Assembly: GCA_028684405.1 (NCBI GenBank) | Contig: JAQUGA010000014.1 | Span: 1-25,032, forward strand | Reading direction: 5' to 3' | DNA from: Bacteroidales bacterium | GTDB lineage: Bacteria > Bacteroidota > Bacteroidia > Bacteroidales > WCHB1-69 | DNA length: 25,032 nucleotides | Shown: positions 1 through 7,888 of the stretch, piece by piece | Numbering within the stretch: the stretch's first letter is position 1 | Layout of the letters: every line of letters starts with the position of its first letter | Notes under the pieces: generated by a model | Databases searched by the model: none | Told to the model about the DNA's origin: nothing | What the model saw: the letters and a program-made list of their open reading frames with translations, nothing else | Translations under genes and position numbers: made by a program

Positions 1-1100
1 CTTGCTGGTTTCGCATTTCCCTGATAGTCAATCAATCCAAACCAATTTTGTTCGCTGCCCCAAAAAACATCTTTATAAACCCACCACGAAAAACCTACTG
101 CTTCGCAACAATATGATTTCTCTAAAACAAATTCAGCATATTTTTTCTGCATTTCTAAATTTCCCCAAGCTGGATAGGTTTGTGCTGTGTCGTTTCCACT
201 ATAGCCCGTTTCGCCAATAATCCATGCTTTATCAATGTTTTGTTGAATCCAATTGATGGAGGCTTCTACATATCTAAAATTATTGGGTTCTGGATACAAA
301 TGAAAACTTAAAAAATCGCATTTCAAAATGGATGGATCCCACATCATTACGTCAGCGTGACCCATAATTCCGTACGTAATCAATGCGGTTTCATCTCTTT
401 TTTTTATCTTTTTCTGCCAATCATCAGTAATTTTTTTAATGTTGTTTTTTGTTAAACCAGCTGAGGATGAATAGATTGGCTCGTTGTATAAATCATACGC
501 CAACAAGGCTGGATTATTCTTTAAAGTATCTGCCAAGAGACTTAACCAATCGCCATAAATAGTTGCAATTTTAGCTCGATGGATGTTTTTTCGTCCCGTT
601 AAAACAATGACTTTTAAGTCCAACTCTTGAGCTTCGTTTAAAATGGCGTTTATCATGGAAGCCAATCCTTTCCCATGCTGAGTTGTATATGCTTTTTTAA
701 CGCCATACAAATCCTTGCCTTTTTTTGTTTGATAGAACATGTTTTGGCTGGCAGTGCGACTTTCTGCTTCCATCTCAATACCACAAAGTCGGATGCAATT
801 GAATCCCATCTCTTTGATTCGGGCAAAATCCGAAAAAATAGACATCAAAGCATCTGTTTGGTTGTTCCAGCGTCGACTGTTGTCTGAAGAATAGCCATGA
901 TGAGGTCCTGCCCAATAGTCCTTTTCATCATCCGTATAAATATCCAGCTGATAATTCATAATCATCGGGAAAAAGAGTTCGTTTTTATAAACAAATTTTC
1001 CTTCAGATATTACAACTCTTTGTTTTTCTGTTGATTGTGGATATAATTCAAATGAAAAGATCAATAAAAAACCAAAAAGGAATAAAGTGTTTTTATTCAT
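1..1100 (-). CDS. GH5-like (clan GH-A) secreted glycoside hydrolase, 3' end outside window
   Basis: A 366-codon open frame runs from an ATG at 1098-1100 off the left edge without a stop. Residues 1-23 look like a Sec signal peptide, so the enzyme is probably periplasmic or exported. The rest reads as a TIM-barrel retaining glycosidase of clan GH-A: YDLYNEP places the acid/base at Glu207, SFHLYP (about 265-270) is a typical active-site strand, and WIIGETGY places the nucleophile at Glu297. The aromatic stretch SWWVYKDVFWG (338-348) resembles the end of the catalytic barrel. Mannanase- or glucanase-like GH5 members are the closest match I recognise; the substrate cannot be told. The start overlaps the stop of the upstream CPBP gene (ATGAATAA), suggesting translational coupling. 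It is the last visible gene of a long minus-strand run. A C-terminal extra domain outside the window is possible. Confidence 0.85.
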   Translation of the reverse strand, partial: MNKNTLFLFGFLLIFSFELYPQSTEKQRVVISEGKFVYKNELFFPMIMNYQLDIYTDDEKDYWAGPHHGYSSDNSRRWNNQTDALMSIFSDFARIKEMGFNCIRLCGIEMEAESRTASQNMFYQTKKGKDLYGVKKAYTTQHGKGLASMINAILNEAQELDLKVIVLTGRKNIHRAKIATIYGDWLSLLADTLKNNPALLAYDLYNEPIYSSSAGLTKNNIKKITDDWQKKIKKRDETALITYGIMGHADVMMWDPSILKCDFLSFHLYPEPNNFRYVEASINWIQQNIDKAWIIGETGYSGNDTAQTYPAWGNLEMQKKYAEFVLEKSYCCEAVGFSWWVYKDVFWGSEQNWFGLIDYQGNAKPA

Positions 1101-2025
1101 AAACTTTGTTTGGCAAATGTGTTTTTCGCAAAAAATAGATCAAAATAAAACATGCAATTATTGATAAAACAGTAATTCCCCAATAGGGTGTTTCTCCAAT
1201 TTCTTGATAATTTACATTGGTATATCCATTGTAGAACATCCAAGCAATTACAACCGAGACTCCATTGTTGAGTGCGTGAGCGACAATGGATGTCCACAAT
1301 GATCTACTGTAATAAGCCATGTATCCAAGTGCCAATCCAAGTACGAAACGTGGAAGAAAATTAAAAAACTGCAGATGAATTGCACTAAATAAAACGGCCA
1401 CTACAAAAATGCTAATGTGCTCATTTTTAAATGTATCTAAGAAAAGTTTTTGCAGTGCTCCTCGAAAAAACAGCTCTTCGAAAAACGCTGGAATCAAGGC
1501 AATTAAAAAGATGTTAAAAAGCAATCCGCTTACTCCTTGCGTATTTAAAAATAAATTCATCATCTCTTCCGAACGATATTGTTGTTGGATCAGGGATTGA
1601 TATAAGGAAGAGAATTTTTCGGGAAAGGGAATGCTTTCATTCCAGAGCGTGGTTTCATAGACCAAAGGCAGAGCACACAATAAAAGTCCGATGGAAAGAA
1701 GATGCGTTTTGAAATTTGAAAAATGATTTAAACTCAGATGTTCGCTCACTTTATTGGTTTGCATCCGAACAAATAGCCATGCCGAAACTCCAAAAATTCC
1801 AATTTGAGTGAAGATTTGTAAAGCTTTCATTATGTTTATATTCAACGCACTCGAACTGGCTGAAATGGGTTCTATTATTTCGTTTCCCCAAATGGGAATA
1901 CTGATCACCAGAAAGATGAGGGGTATAAGAATGTACATTGCCAAAAACAGCAAAACTAAAACCGAAATTTTATGGTAGAAGGCCTTGCCCGAGAGAAAAC
2001 GGTAGTCGATATGGCTCATTTTCAA
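1093..2025 (-). CDS. CPBP-family intramembrane metalloprotease-like protein
   Basis: This 310-residue polytopic membrane protein belongs to the CPBP (CAAX protease/bacteriocin-processing, ABI) family. The family motifs are present in order: FFEELFFRG with Glu183, Glu184 and Arg188; FSAIHLQF with His217; and IVAHALNNG with His250 and Asn254. These are the residues expected to form the intramembrane active site, so it is probably catalytically competent. Hydrophobic segments occur at about 20-45, 65-85, 108-122, 167-182, 205-240, 245-263 and 280-300. The substrate is unknown; family members process prenylated or signal-like peptides, or confer bacteriocin immunity. It begins 6 nt after the flavin-reductase-like gene and its stop overlaps the start of the GH5-like gene by 8 nt, so it sits inside an operon. 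A start two codons later (Met3) is equally possible. Confidence 0.9.
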   Translation of the reverse strand: MKMSHIDYRFLSGKAFYHKISVLVLLFLAMYILIPLIFLVISIPIWGNEIIEPISASSSALNINIMKALQIFTQIGIFGVSAWLFVRMQTNKVSEHLSLNHFSNFKTHLLSIGLLLCALPLVYETTLWNESIPFPEKFSSLYQSLIQQQYRSEEMMNLFLNTQGVSGLLFNIFLIALIPAFFEELFFRGALQKLFLDTFKNEHISIFVVAVLFSAIHLQFFNFLPRFVLGLALGYMAYYSRSLWTSIVAHALNNGVSVVIAWMFYNGYTNVNYQEIGETPYWGITVLSIIACFILIYFLRKTHLPNKVYE

Positions 2026-2031
2026 TGTTTT

Positions 2032-2616
2032 TTACTCTTTAATCCAAATGTTTAAGATTTCGCCCACGTACACTTTATGAAAATCTTTGCTTGGATAAAT
2101 TTTTGCAGGAAGCGTTTTATCAATAAAATCTTCTTCTTTTAAGAATGTAGCGTAGAGTTTTTTGCATTCAATTATGATTTTTGCTTCTTTAAAAGCGACG
2201 CTTCCGTTGGGAGTTTTTATAGGACTAAGTCCCGAGTCTTTCATTTTGTCAATATCTCGACCTGATTTGCTTCCCATTTTTTGTAGAATATTACGATATT
2301 TTTCTTCGTAAAAAGTGAGGGTGTAATACTCTTCATTTTCGATAAATTCGAAAGTGTACCTCTGAGGGCGAACAAAAATAAAAGAGACTGGTTTTTCCCA
2401 CAACCATCCCAAACCTCCCCAACTGGCGGTCATCATATTGAATTTTGCATCTGGATTTCCGGCCGCTTCCAGAATCCATTGTTTGCCAATAAGTTCAATG
2501 GCATTTTCGCTAAAGTCTAAAGGATTAATTTTTTTAAAACTGTTCATTGAATCAATATTTTGTGCGTAAATACTAAAGCCAACTAAAGCCAATAAAAACA
2601 GAATGCCTTTTTTCAT
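2032..2616 (-). CDS. Flavin reductase-like FMN-binding split-barrel protein with N-terminal signal peptide
   Basis: The 194-residue product has a flavin reductase-like, FMN-binding split-barrel domain from about residue 35 to the end. The family signature region includes MTASWGGLG (62-70), FVRPQRYT (81-88) and TLTFYEEKYR (99-108), plus SGRDIDKM further on. Relatives of this type bind FMN and are annotated as flavin reductases or flavoredoxin-like proteins. Residues 1-19 (Lys-Lys, a hydrophobic core, then YAQ) look like a Sec signal peptide, which is odd because the family is usually cytoplasmic. An internal Met24 (start at 2547) would give a conventional cytoplasmic form of 171 residues. I prefer the upstream start because it lies 4 nt after the cytidine deaminase stop and the extra residues form a clean signal sequence. 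The electron donor and role are unknown. Confidence 0.85.
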   Translation of the reverse strand: MKKGILFLLALVGFSIYAQNIDSMNSFKKINPLDFSENAIELIGKQWILEAAGNPDAKFNMMTASWGGLGWLWEKPVSFIFVRPQRYTFEFIENEEYYTLTFYEEKYRNILQKMGSKSGRDIDKMKDSGLSPIKTPNGSVAFKEAKIIIECKKLYATFLKEEDFIDKTLPAKIYPSKDFHKVYVGEILNIWIKE

Positions 2617-2620
2617 ATCA

Positions 2621-3109
2621 CTATTTTAAGCTAGTGCCATCAAAACTAAACGGCAATAAGTTTTTAACTCCATCAATAATAACAACGGAACCCTCTGTTC
2701 CAGAAAGAATAAATCGAATTGGTTTTTTTTGCAAAATCTCGTATTCGAGAATTACCTGTCGGCAGCTTCCACAGGGAAATACTGGGTTTTTCAACGTGTC
2801 CGCAATATTTTGTGAAGTAATAGCCAATGCTGTAAATGCTACTTTCGGAAAATTGGCAGATGCGTAAAAAACGGCGACTCTTTCGGCACACAAACCTGAC
2901 GGGTAAGCAGCATTTTCTTGATTTGTCCCCAAGATAATCTCTTCATTTTCAAGTCTTAATGCGGCCGAAACTTTGAATTCCGAGTACGGTGCATAGGCAT
3001 TGGATAAGTTTTTTCGGGCAATGTTTAGTAAGTTTTTATCCTCTGGACTTAATTCTTCAATGGACGAAAATTCGGAATATTCTATGTGTATTTGTTTTTT
3101 ATTTGTCAT
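2621..3109 (-). CDS. cdd: Cytidine deaminase
   Basis: The 162-residue product hydrolytically deaminates cytidine and deoxycytidine to uridine and deoxyuridine (pyrimidine salvage, cytoplasm). The zinc site of the small homotetrameric family is complete: SGLCAERVAVF gives the zinc ligand Cys74 and catalytic Glu76, and PCGSCRQ gives zinc ligands Cys113 and Cys116. NAYAPYSEFKVSAAL (37-51) and NQENAAYP (63-70) are the usual substrate-binding stretches. The frame is open to an earlier ATG at 3163. I chose the ATG at 3107-3109 because it leaves a 4-nt gap after the upstream stop and gives the family's usual N-terminus; the longer version would overlap the O-antigen ligase-like gene by about 50 nt. 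Confidence 0.96.
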   Translation of the reverse strand: MTNKKQIHIEYSEFSSIEELSPEDKNLLNIARKNLSNAYAPYSEFKVSAALRLENEEIILGTNQENAAYPSGLCAERVAVFYASANFPKVAFTALAITSQNIADTLKNPVFPCGSCRQVILEYEILQKKPIRFILSGTEGSVVIIDGVKNLLPFSFDGTSLK

Positions 3110-3113
3110 AAGA

Positions 3114-4688
3114 TTAAATATTTTGAGGTCGTTGAAACAAAAACAGTGCATAAAAGTAAGCAAAAAAAGTTAAACCATCTTGCGATTCTAGTGTGTCTTC
3201 GGTTAACATCGACATAAGGACAATGATTAAGAAAAAGACGAAAAAGTAATCATTGCTTTTGTTTTGTGCCAATATTGGATAAAAAAGTGCGAACAAAAAC
3301 CAAAGAAATCCGAAGATTCCAAAGGCGATAAAAAAGGATAAAAACTGATTGTGGCTTCGCATACGAGTGTCTTTCAAGGGCGAATTTCGTTCGGTCAGTT
3401 CTTGTTTAAAAACATCTGGAATATCTCCGGTTCCGGTTCCCAAAATCCAATTTTTTTGAATAATGGAAATGGCCGCAGACCAGAGTTCAAATCGTTGAAT
3501 TAAGCTATGTCCCTCAATATTGCCATACTTTCGGTAATTTTGAAACTCCCAAAGTATCTTATAAATTCGTATTTTAGGATTAAAAAATTGAGTATAACGG
3601 TAATTGGCAATGCCCTTTTCAACGTTTTTGATATCTTGATCGGACAATTGCCAAACTCCTTGATAATCTTTTCTCAGATTTTTAGAATTTAAATAGCGAA
3701 TTAGGGTAGTTCGAGTATCCTGTCCTTTTCCGTCCGATTGGTCTAATGGAAGTTGGCTGCGCTCTTCCCATGCCGTTTTTAACTCATGATAATTAATGTA
3801 TAAGCCAATATAATTTCCGTTTTCAACGGGCATTCCCAAAGTGTCGTGCAGGTAAGGATTTCCATAAAACGTGGTGTCTTCAAGGTTTTGTGTGTCCGAA
3901 ATTGGAGGCGTAAAGTATCTATGAACTGCTAAGTATGTTGGCCAAATCCCCAGAAGAGGGAGACAAAAAAACAAGAACATCAGAATAATGCGACGATATT
4001 TGTTTTTTGTGTTTTTATAAATATAGTATATCAGCAAAACAAAAAAGCAAAATGCTAATATAACTATCCCCGTAATGGATTGAAGTATAAACAAAAACAG
4101 AAACAGCCAAATACATAGTAGAAGTAAGCCAAAACGGATGTATTTATTGAAGTTTTTATCATTTAAAATGAAATATAAAAGAGTCAGAATTGCCAAGCAG
4201 ATATTTAAACTTAATCGAATGTGAGAGATAAACGGTGATATTTCTCTGATTTCGGCAATGTTGCGGGTTACATATATGTAAAAACCAGCAATGGTCGCCA
4301 ATAAAACAGCTCCAATGTGAGAGAATATAACCGCCTTAAATTGTCGAACTGTGAGCAAAGGTGTGGTAGAAAAAATGACAGCCAATGCCAAAATGGGAAT
4401 TTTGGTGCGCAAATCGTCCAAGCTATAACTGAAGTTTGCAGTGTTAAACAGCCATAAAACGTGCATTATAAATATAGATGCAAAAACCATTGCTGCTTTG
4501 TTGTGAAAAAAAACAGAAAACTTTTGTTTCAAATTTCCTTCTAAAAGCCAGTTTCCCGTAAGCATCAGCACCGAGACACTCATCCCGAATTTCGACAATG
4601 GAATCGAGAGAGCCAATAGTACAATTGCAAATAAATAGATTTTTCGATGAATTATTTCGGGCAACAACTGCATGGAATAAGGCTTCAA
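3114..4688 (-). CDS. O-antigen ligase/polymerase-family (Wzy_C) membrane protein
   Basis: This 524-residue integral membrane protein has about ten hydrophobic segments. A large hydrophilic loop (about 258-405) lies just before the Wzy_C-type segment. The diagnostic region is NWILGTGTGDIPDVF (413-427) followed by MRSHNQFLSFF (443-453), with His446 as the conserved family histidine. Members transfer or polymerise undecaprenyl-linked glycans (WaaL, Wzy) or glycosylate proteins, at the periplasmic face of the inner membrane. Which of these applies cannot be told, since no other polysaccharide genes lie nearby. It starts 52 nt after the S41 protease gene with no terminator visible between them, and ends 4 nt before cdd. 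An alternative start is Met6. Bacteroidota proteins of this type often occur as orphans. Confidence 0.85.
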   Translation of the reverse strand: MKPYSMQLLPEIIHRKIYLFAIVLLALSIPLSKFGMSVSVLMLTGNWLLEGNLKQKFSVFFHNKAAMVFASIFIMHVLWLFNTANFSYSLDDLRTKIPILALAVIFSTTPLLTVRQFKAVIFSHIGAVLLATIAGFYIYVTRNIAEIREISPFISHIRLSLNICLAILTLLYFILNDKNFNKYIRFGLLLLCIWLFLFLFILQSITGIVILAFCFFVLLIYYIYKNTKNKYRRIILMFLFFCLPLLGIWPTYLAVHRYFTPPISDTQNLEDTTFYGNPYLHDTLGMPVENGNYIGLYINYHELKTAWEERSQLPLDQSDGKGQDTRTTLIRYLNSKNLRKDYQGVWQLSDQDIKNVEKGIANYRYTQFFNPKIRIYKILWEFQNYRKYGNIEGHSLIQRFELWSAAISIIQKNWILGTGTGDIPDVFKQELTERNSPLKDTRMRSHNQFLSFFIAFGIFGFLWFLFALFYPILAQNKSNDYFFVFFLIIVLMSMLTEDTLESQDGLTFFAYFYALFLFQRPQNI

Positions 4689-4740
4689 TTTAATGAATAA
4701 TAAAAACGAATGAATTCTGAAAAAAGTACATTAATCCAAA

Positions 4741-6420
4741 TTATTTTTTACCTTTTAAAATAGAATAATATTCTTCTTTATTTTTAAGAATTTCAATCGC
4801 TTTTTCCACCTCTTTGTCGTTTCTTAGCATAACTTCTACTTGTCCTTTTTGGAAATAATATCGGGAAACAATTTCGGCCTGAAGTAATTCAATAATTTCT
4901 TGTTTAAATGTATATACATCTTCTTCTTTATTGTGCTTTATTTTTGCTTCTAAGTTCTTGATTTCCTGTTGGACAGCCTCTAAGTATTGCTCTTTTTGAG
5001 CTGTTTTGTTCAACGATTTTATTGCCATTTCGGTTTCTGTTTCGTAGTCGTAATCTTTGTCTTTGATATATTCTATAAATTCTTTAAATAGGGCATCTGA
5101 TATTTCAAATTTACTAGGATCGGCAATACTCACGTTTTTTCGTTGAAATTCGTTTACAAAATCAAAAATGATATTTTTTCCATAAAGGCTCGAAGCAATT
5201 TTGCTAAAAGTTGGATTGTTTACTTTCACATCTGGCTCTATACCACCTTTATCGTATACGATTCTTCCGTTTTTTGTTTTAAAAGAGGCATAGGTAGAGT
5301 CGGACAAACGGCGACGGTCACTGCCCGAATAATCGATGGCTTGAATGCATCTTCCGCTGGGAATATAATATTTTGAAATAGTTACTTTTAAACGACTATT
5401 GTATGGAAGAGGAATAACGTTTTGAACCAATCCTTTACCAAAAGTACGTTCTCCAACAACAACGCCACGGTCTAAGTCTTGAAAAGCACCAGCCACAATT
5501 TCAGATGCCGAAGCGCTGCCTTCATCAATTAAAACCACAACTGGCATTTGGTTGTCAAAAACCGGAAACACGGTTTTGTATTGTGCATTTCTTTCAATCG
5601 TTTTACCTTTGGTATAAACAATCAAATTATCTCTGTCGACAAAAATATTCATTATCAATACGGCTTCGTGCAGCAAGCCTCCGCCGTTTCCTCTTAGGTC
5701 TAAAACAAAACCTTCAATGTTTTGCTCTTTTAATTTCATAAACTCTTCTTTTACCTCTTTGGCTGCATTTTCGGTAAATTGTTGCAATCTAACATAACCA
5801 ATTTTGTCATCAATTTTGCCTGCATAAGGAATGTTTGGCAATTTAATCTCTTCTCTAACAATCTCTTTGTCAATTGTCTTCGTTTCGCCAAAAGGCATAA
5901 TTTTGAGAACAATGCTGGTGCCGGGCTGACCTTTCAAAATGGTACTTACCTCTTCGGTTGTTCTTCCCTTGGCACTTTTGCCATTGATTTCTATTATTTT
6001 GTCTCCTGGTTTTAGTCCGTTTTTTTGGGCAGGAAATCCTTCGTAAGGTTGTGCAATAATCACATAATCATCTCTTTGCTGAATAACAGCCCCGATTCCG
6101 CCATATTGCCCTGTTGTTAAAAGTCGAAACTCTTCAATGTCTGATTCTGGATAAAAAACAGTGTAGGGATCTAATGATTCCAACATCGAATCAATGGCTT
6201 TTTTTACCAAATCGCCTGCATTAATCGGGTCTACATAATTTAAATGCAGCTCTTTTATTACACTGGAAAAAATATCAATGTTTTTGGCTATTTCAAAATC
6301 GTTATGAATGAAGCTAAAACTAAAAAAAGCAACACAAGAGAACAGAACAATTAGTGCAGTTTTCCGGATTTTGTTTGTGAAGAGATTTTTCATATTCATA
6401 TAATGGGTTTTCTTAAACAT
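4741..6420 (-). CDS. S41-family C-terminal processing protease (CtpA/Prc type)
   Basis: The product (559 residues from the chosen start) is an envelope serine protease that cleaves near protein C-termini. In order it has a signal sequence or anchor (about 20-40), an N-terminal S41 helical region, a PDZ domain (about 105-178, with TGQYGGIGA and GLKPGDKIIEING), and the S41 core with the Ser/Lys dyad. GSASASE gives catalytic Ser304 and FGKG gives Lys329, at the 25-residue spacing seen in the family. A charged, probably coiled-coil C-terminal extension follows (about 455-559). The ATG at 6418-6420 overlaps the yidD stop as TAATG, which supports coupled translation. Later in-frame ATGs (6399 and 6393) would start just before the basic end of the signal sequence and are real alternatives. 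An upstream in-frame ATG at 6462 lies inside yidD and is unlikely. Possible substrates include lipoproteins or envelope proteins; none is indicated here. Confidence 0.93.
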   Translation of the reverse strand: MFKKTHYMNMKNLFTNKIRKTALIVLFSCVAFFSFSFIHNDFEIAKNIDIFSSVIKELHLNYVDPINAGDLVKKAIDSMLESLDPYTVFYPESDIEEFRLLTTGQYGGIGAVIQQRDDYVIIAQPYEGFPAQKNGLKPGDKIIEINGKSAKGRTTEEVSTILKGQPGTSIVLKIMPFGETKTIDKEIVREEIKLPNIPYAGKIDDKIGYVRLQQFTENAAKEVKEEFMKLKEQNIEGFVLDLRGNGGGLLHEAVLIMNIFVDRDNLIVYTKGKTIERNAQYKTVFPVFDNQMPVVVLIDEGSASASEIVAGAFQDLDRGVVVGERTFGKGLVQNVIPLPYNSRLKVTISKYYIPSGRCIQAIDYSGSDRRRLSDSTYASFKTKNGRIVYDKGGIEPDVKVNNPTFSKIASSLYGKNIIFDFVNEFQRKNVSIADPSKFEISDALFKEFIEYIKDKDYDYETETEMAIKSLNKTAQKEQYLEAVQQEIKNLEAKIKHNKEEDVYTFKQEIIELLQAEIVSRYYFQKGQVEVMLRNDKEVEKAIEILKNKEEYYSILKGKK

Positions 6421-6683
6421 TAGGGAACAGGATCGTAACCGCTGCTTCCCCAGGGATGACATTTTACAATTCTTTTCAGGGTCAACCAGCCTCCTTTGAG
6501 GGGTCCATGTTTTTTAATGGCTTCAACGCCATAGGCAGAACAAGTTGGTACAAAACGACAACTTGGTGGAAAAAATGGGGATATTACCCATTGATATAAC
6601 CGGATTAAAAAAATAAAAAGACGACTTATTAAATAGGATAATAAGCCCAGCGTTTTATTAATTATTTTTTTGATTCGATTCAA
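6420..6683 (-). CDS. yidD: Membrane protein insertion efficiency factor YidD
   Basis: This 87-residue protein matches YidD, a small membrane-associated factor that assists YidC-dependent insertion of inner-membrane proteins. An N-terminal hydrophobic/amphipathic helix (about 10-30) is followed by the family core YQWVISPFFPPSCRFVPTCS (30-49) and the C-terminal KCHPWGSSGYDPVP. The cysteines and the PxSCRFxPTCSxY pattern are intact. It overlaps the 3' end of rnpA by 26 nt and the protease start by 1 nt. The rnpA-yidD pairing is the near-universal bacterial arrangement. Confidence 0.97.
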   Translation of the reverse strand: MNRIKKIINKTLGLLSYLISRLFIFLIRLYQWVISPFFPPSCRFVPTCSAYGVEAIKKHGPLKGGWLTLKRIVKCHPWGSSGYDPVP

Positions 6684-7101
6684 AGTTGATACGTTTAATT
6701 AGCTGGTGTAAAAGTACTTTAATTTTCGGTTCGATAAATTGAAAATCAGCTTTGTTTTTGTCAGTATAAATTAAAAAAAGTGAAATATGGCAGTTGTTTT
6801 GAGCCAAATGTTTTATCAACATCTCTTTATTAAGTCGATATGATTCCCGAATGATACGTTTAAGAGCATTTCTGTCTACCGCTCTTTTGAAAAGCCTTTT
6901 GGGAACAACAATAGCAATTTTAGCCCATGCCTCTTCGGTTTGTTCAATGCTTTGATTCAAATCTGCAGAAACAGATTCAATTGGTTTATGGATTAAATAA
7001 ATTAGCTTAAATGGTTGATAGTAAATCGTTTTCTTATTTGCCAATATTTCTTCAATCACTATTTTAGAACACAATCGTTCTTTTTTTGAGAATTTCAGCA
7101 T
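6658..7101 (-). CDS. rnpA: Ribonuclease P protein component
   Basis: The 147-residue basic protein is the protein subunit of RNase P, which with the RNA subunit removes the 5' leader of pre-tRNAs. The conserved RNA-binding motif is FKRAVDRNALKRIIRESYR (about 71-89), preceded by the strand AKIAIVVPKRL (60-70). The N-terminal FSKKERLCSK is the family's usual opening. A loop of about 20 residues (41-60) makes it somewhat longer than the roughly 120 residues of E. coli RnpA. It is not next to rpmH or dnaA here; instead it follows hemD by 13 nt, as in other Bacteroidota. Confidence 0.96.
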   Translation of the reverse strand: MLKFSKKERLCSKIVIEEILANKKTIYYQPFKLIYLIHKPIESVSADLNQSIEQTEEAWAKIAIVVPKRLFKRAVDRNALKRIIRESYRLNKEMLIKHLAQNNCHISLFLIYTDKNKADFQFIEPKIKVLLHQLIKRINFESNQKNN

Positions 7102-7114
7102 TAAAAAAAGATTT

Positions 7115-7879
7115 TTATTTTACTGAATTATTATTTTTAGTCAAAAATAAATCAATGGCAGCAGTAATAGAGGGGGCTTCGGGGGTGGGAGCCGCAAATC
7201 CCAATTTATATCCACTGTTGGCAATCTCCTTGGCTACATTTTTTCCTAAAGCACCAATGATTGTTTCTGAATCTTTCAAGTGTGGAAAATTAGTAGTCAT
7301 CGATTCAAGTCCGGAGGGACTAAAAAGCACAATCATCTGAAAATCGTCGATATTTATTTTATCCATTAGTTCACAAGAGACATTCTTAAACATTACTGCT
7401 TTGGAATAATTGATTTTTTTCTCATCCAAAAGATTAGTAATTTGTGTGGCACCCGTATCGGCACAAGGAATCAAAAACTTATCGTTTTTATGTTTGCCAC
7501 CCATAATGTCTAGCATGCCAGCGGTGTGGTTTTTGCTAAAAAATATCTTCCGTTTACGATAGGTTACATATTTTTGTAAATAAAGAGCAATGGATTCATT
7601 TAGGCAAAAATATTTCATCGAATCTGGAATATCAATACGCATTTCTTTTGCCAATCTAAAATAGTGGTCAGCAGAATTGCGGCTCATCATAACAACACCT
7701 TGATGGTCTAAAATGCTAACCCTGTCTTTTCTAAATTCTATGGCGGAGACTCCTTCTATCTTAAAAAACTTCTGAAATACAAACTCAACATTGTGTTTTT
7801 TACTAATTTCAGCGTAAGGGCTTTTTTCAAATTCAAGCGGAGCTGGCTGAGAAACTAAAATCTTACTAATTTTTCCCAT
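7115..7879 (-). CDS. hemD: Uroporphyrinogen-III synthase
   Basis: The 254-residue product matches the HemD fold, which cyclises hydroxymethylbilane to uroporphyrinogen III for haem and related tetrapyrroles (cytoplasm). The family is poorly conserved in sequence; what supports it is the two-lobe layout and motifs such as ILVSQPAP near the N-terminus, GVVMMSRNSADHYF (about 59-72), IVLFSPSGLESM in the second lobe, and the C-terminal GFAAPTPEAPSITAAI. That last block is characteristic of Bacteroidota HemD. It lies 9 nt after the DUF4271 gene and 13 nt before rnpA, which is the phylum's usual order and strengthens the call. No other haem genes are in the window. Confidence 0.9.
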   Translation of the reverse strand: MGKISKILVSQPAPLEFEKSPYAEISKKHNVEFVFQKFFKIEGVSAIEFRKDRVSILDHQGVVMMSRNSADHYFRLAKEMRIDIPDSMKYFCLNESIALYLQKYVTYRKRKIFFSKNHTAGMLDIMGGKHKNDKFLIPCADTGATQITNLLDEKKINYSKAVMFKNVSCELMDKINIDDFQMIVLFSPSGLESMTTNFPHLKDSETIIGALGKNVAKEIANSGYKLGFAAPTPEAPSITAAIDLFLTKNNNSVK

Positions 7880-7888
7880 TTCAAAATG

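Noticed and set aside
675..887. Plus-strand open frame opposite the GH5-like gene
   Set aside because: The minus strand here carries a continuous glycosidase frame with both catalytic motifs, so this is an antisense shadow. The same applies to 2-220, 1409-1600 and 2634-2867.
3110..3163. N-terminal extension of cytidine deaminase to an ATG at 3163
   Set aside because: It would overlap the upstream gene by about 50 nt and adds residues unlike the family; the ATG at 3109 leaves a 4-nt gap and the normal N-terminus.
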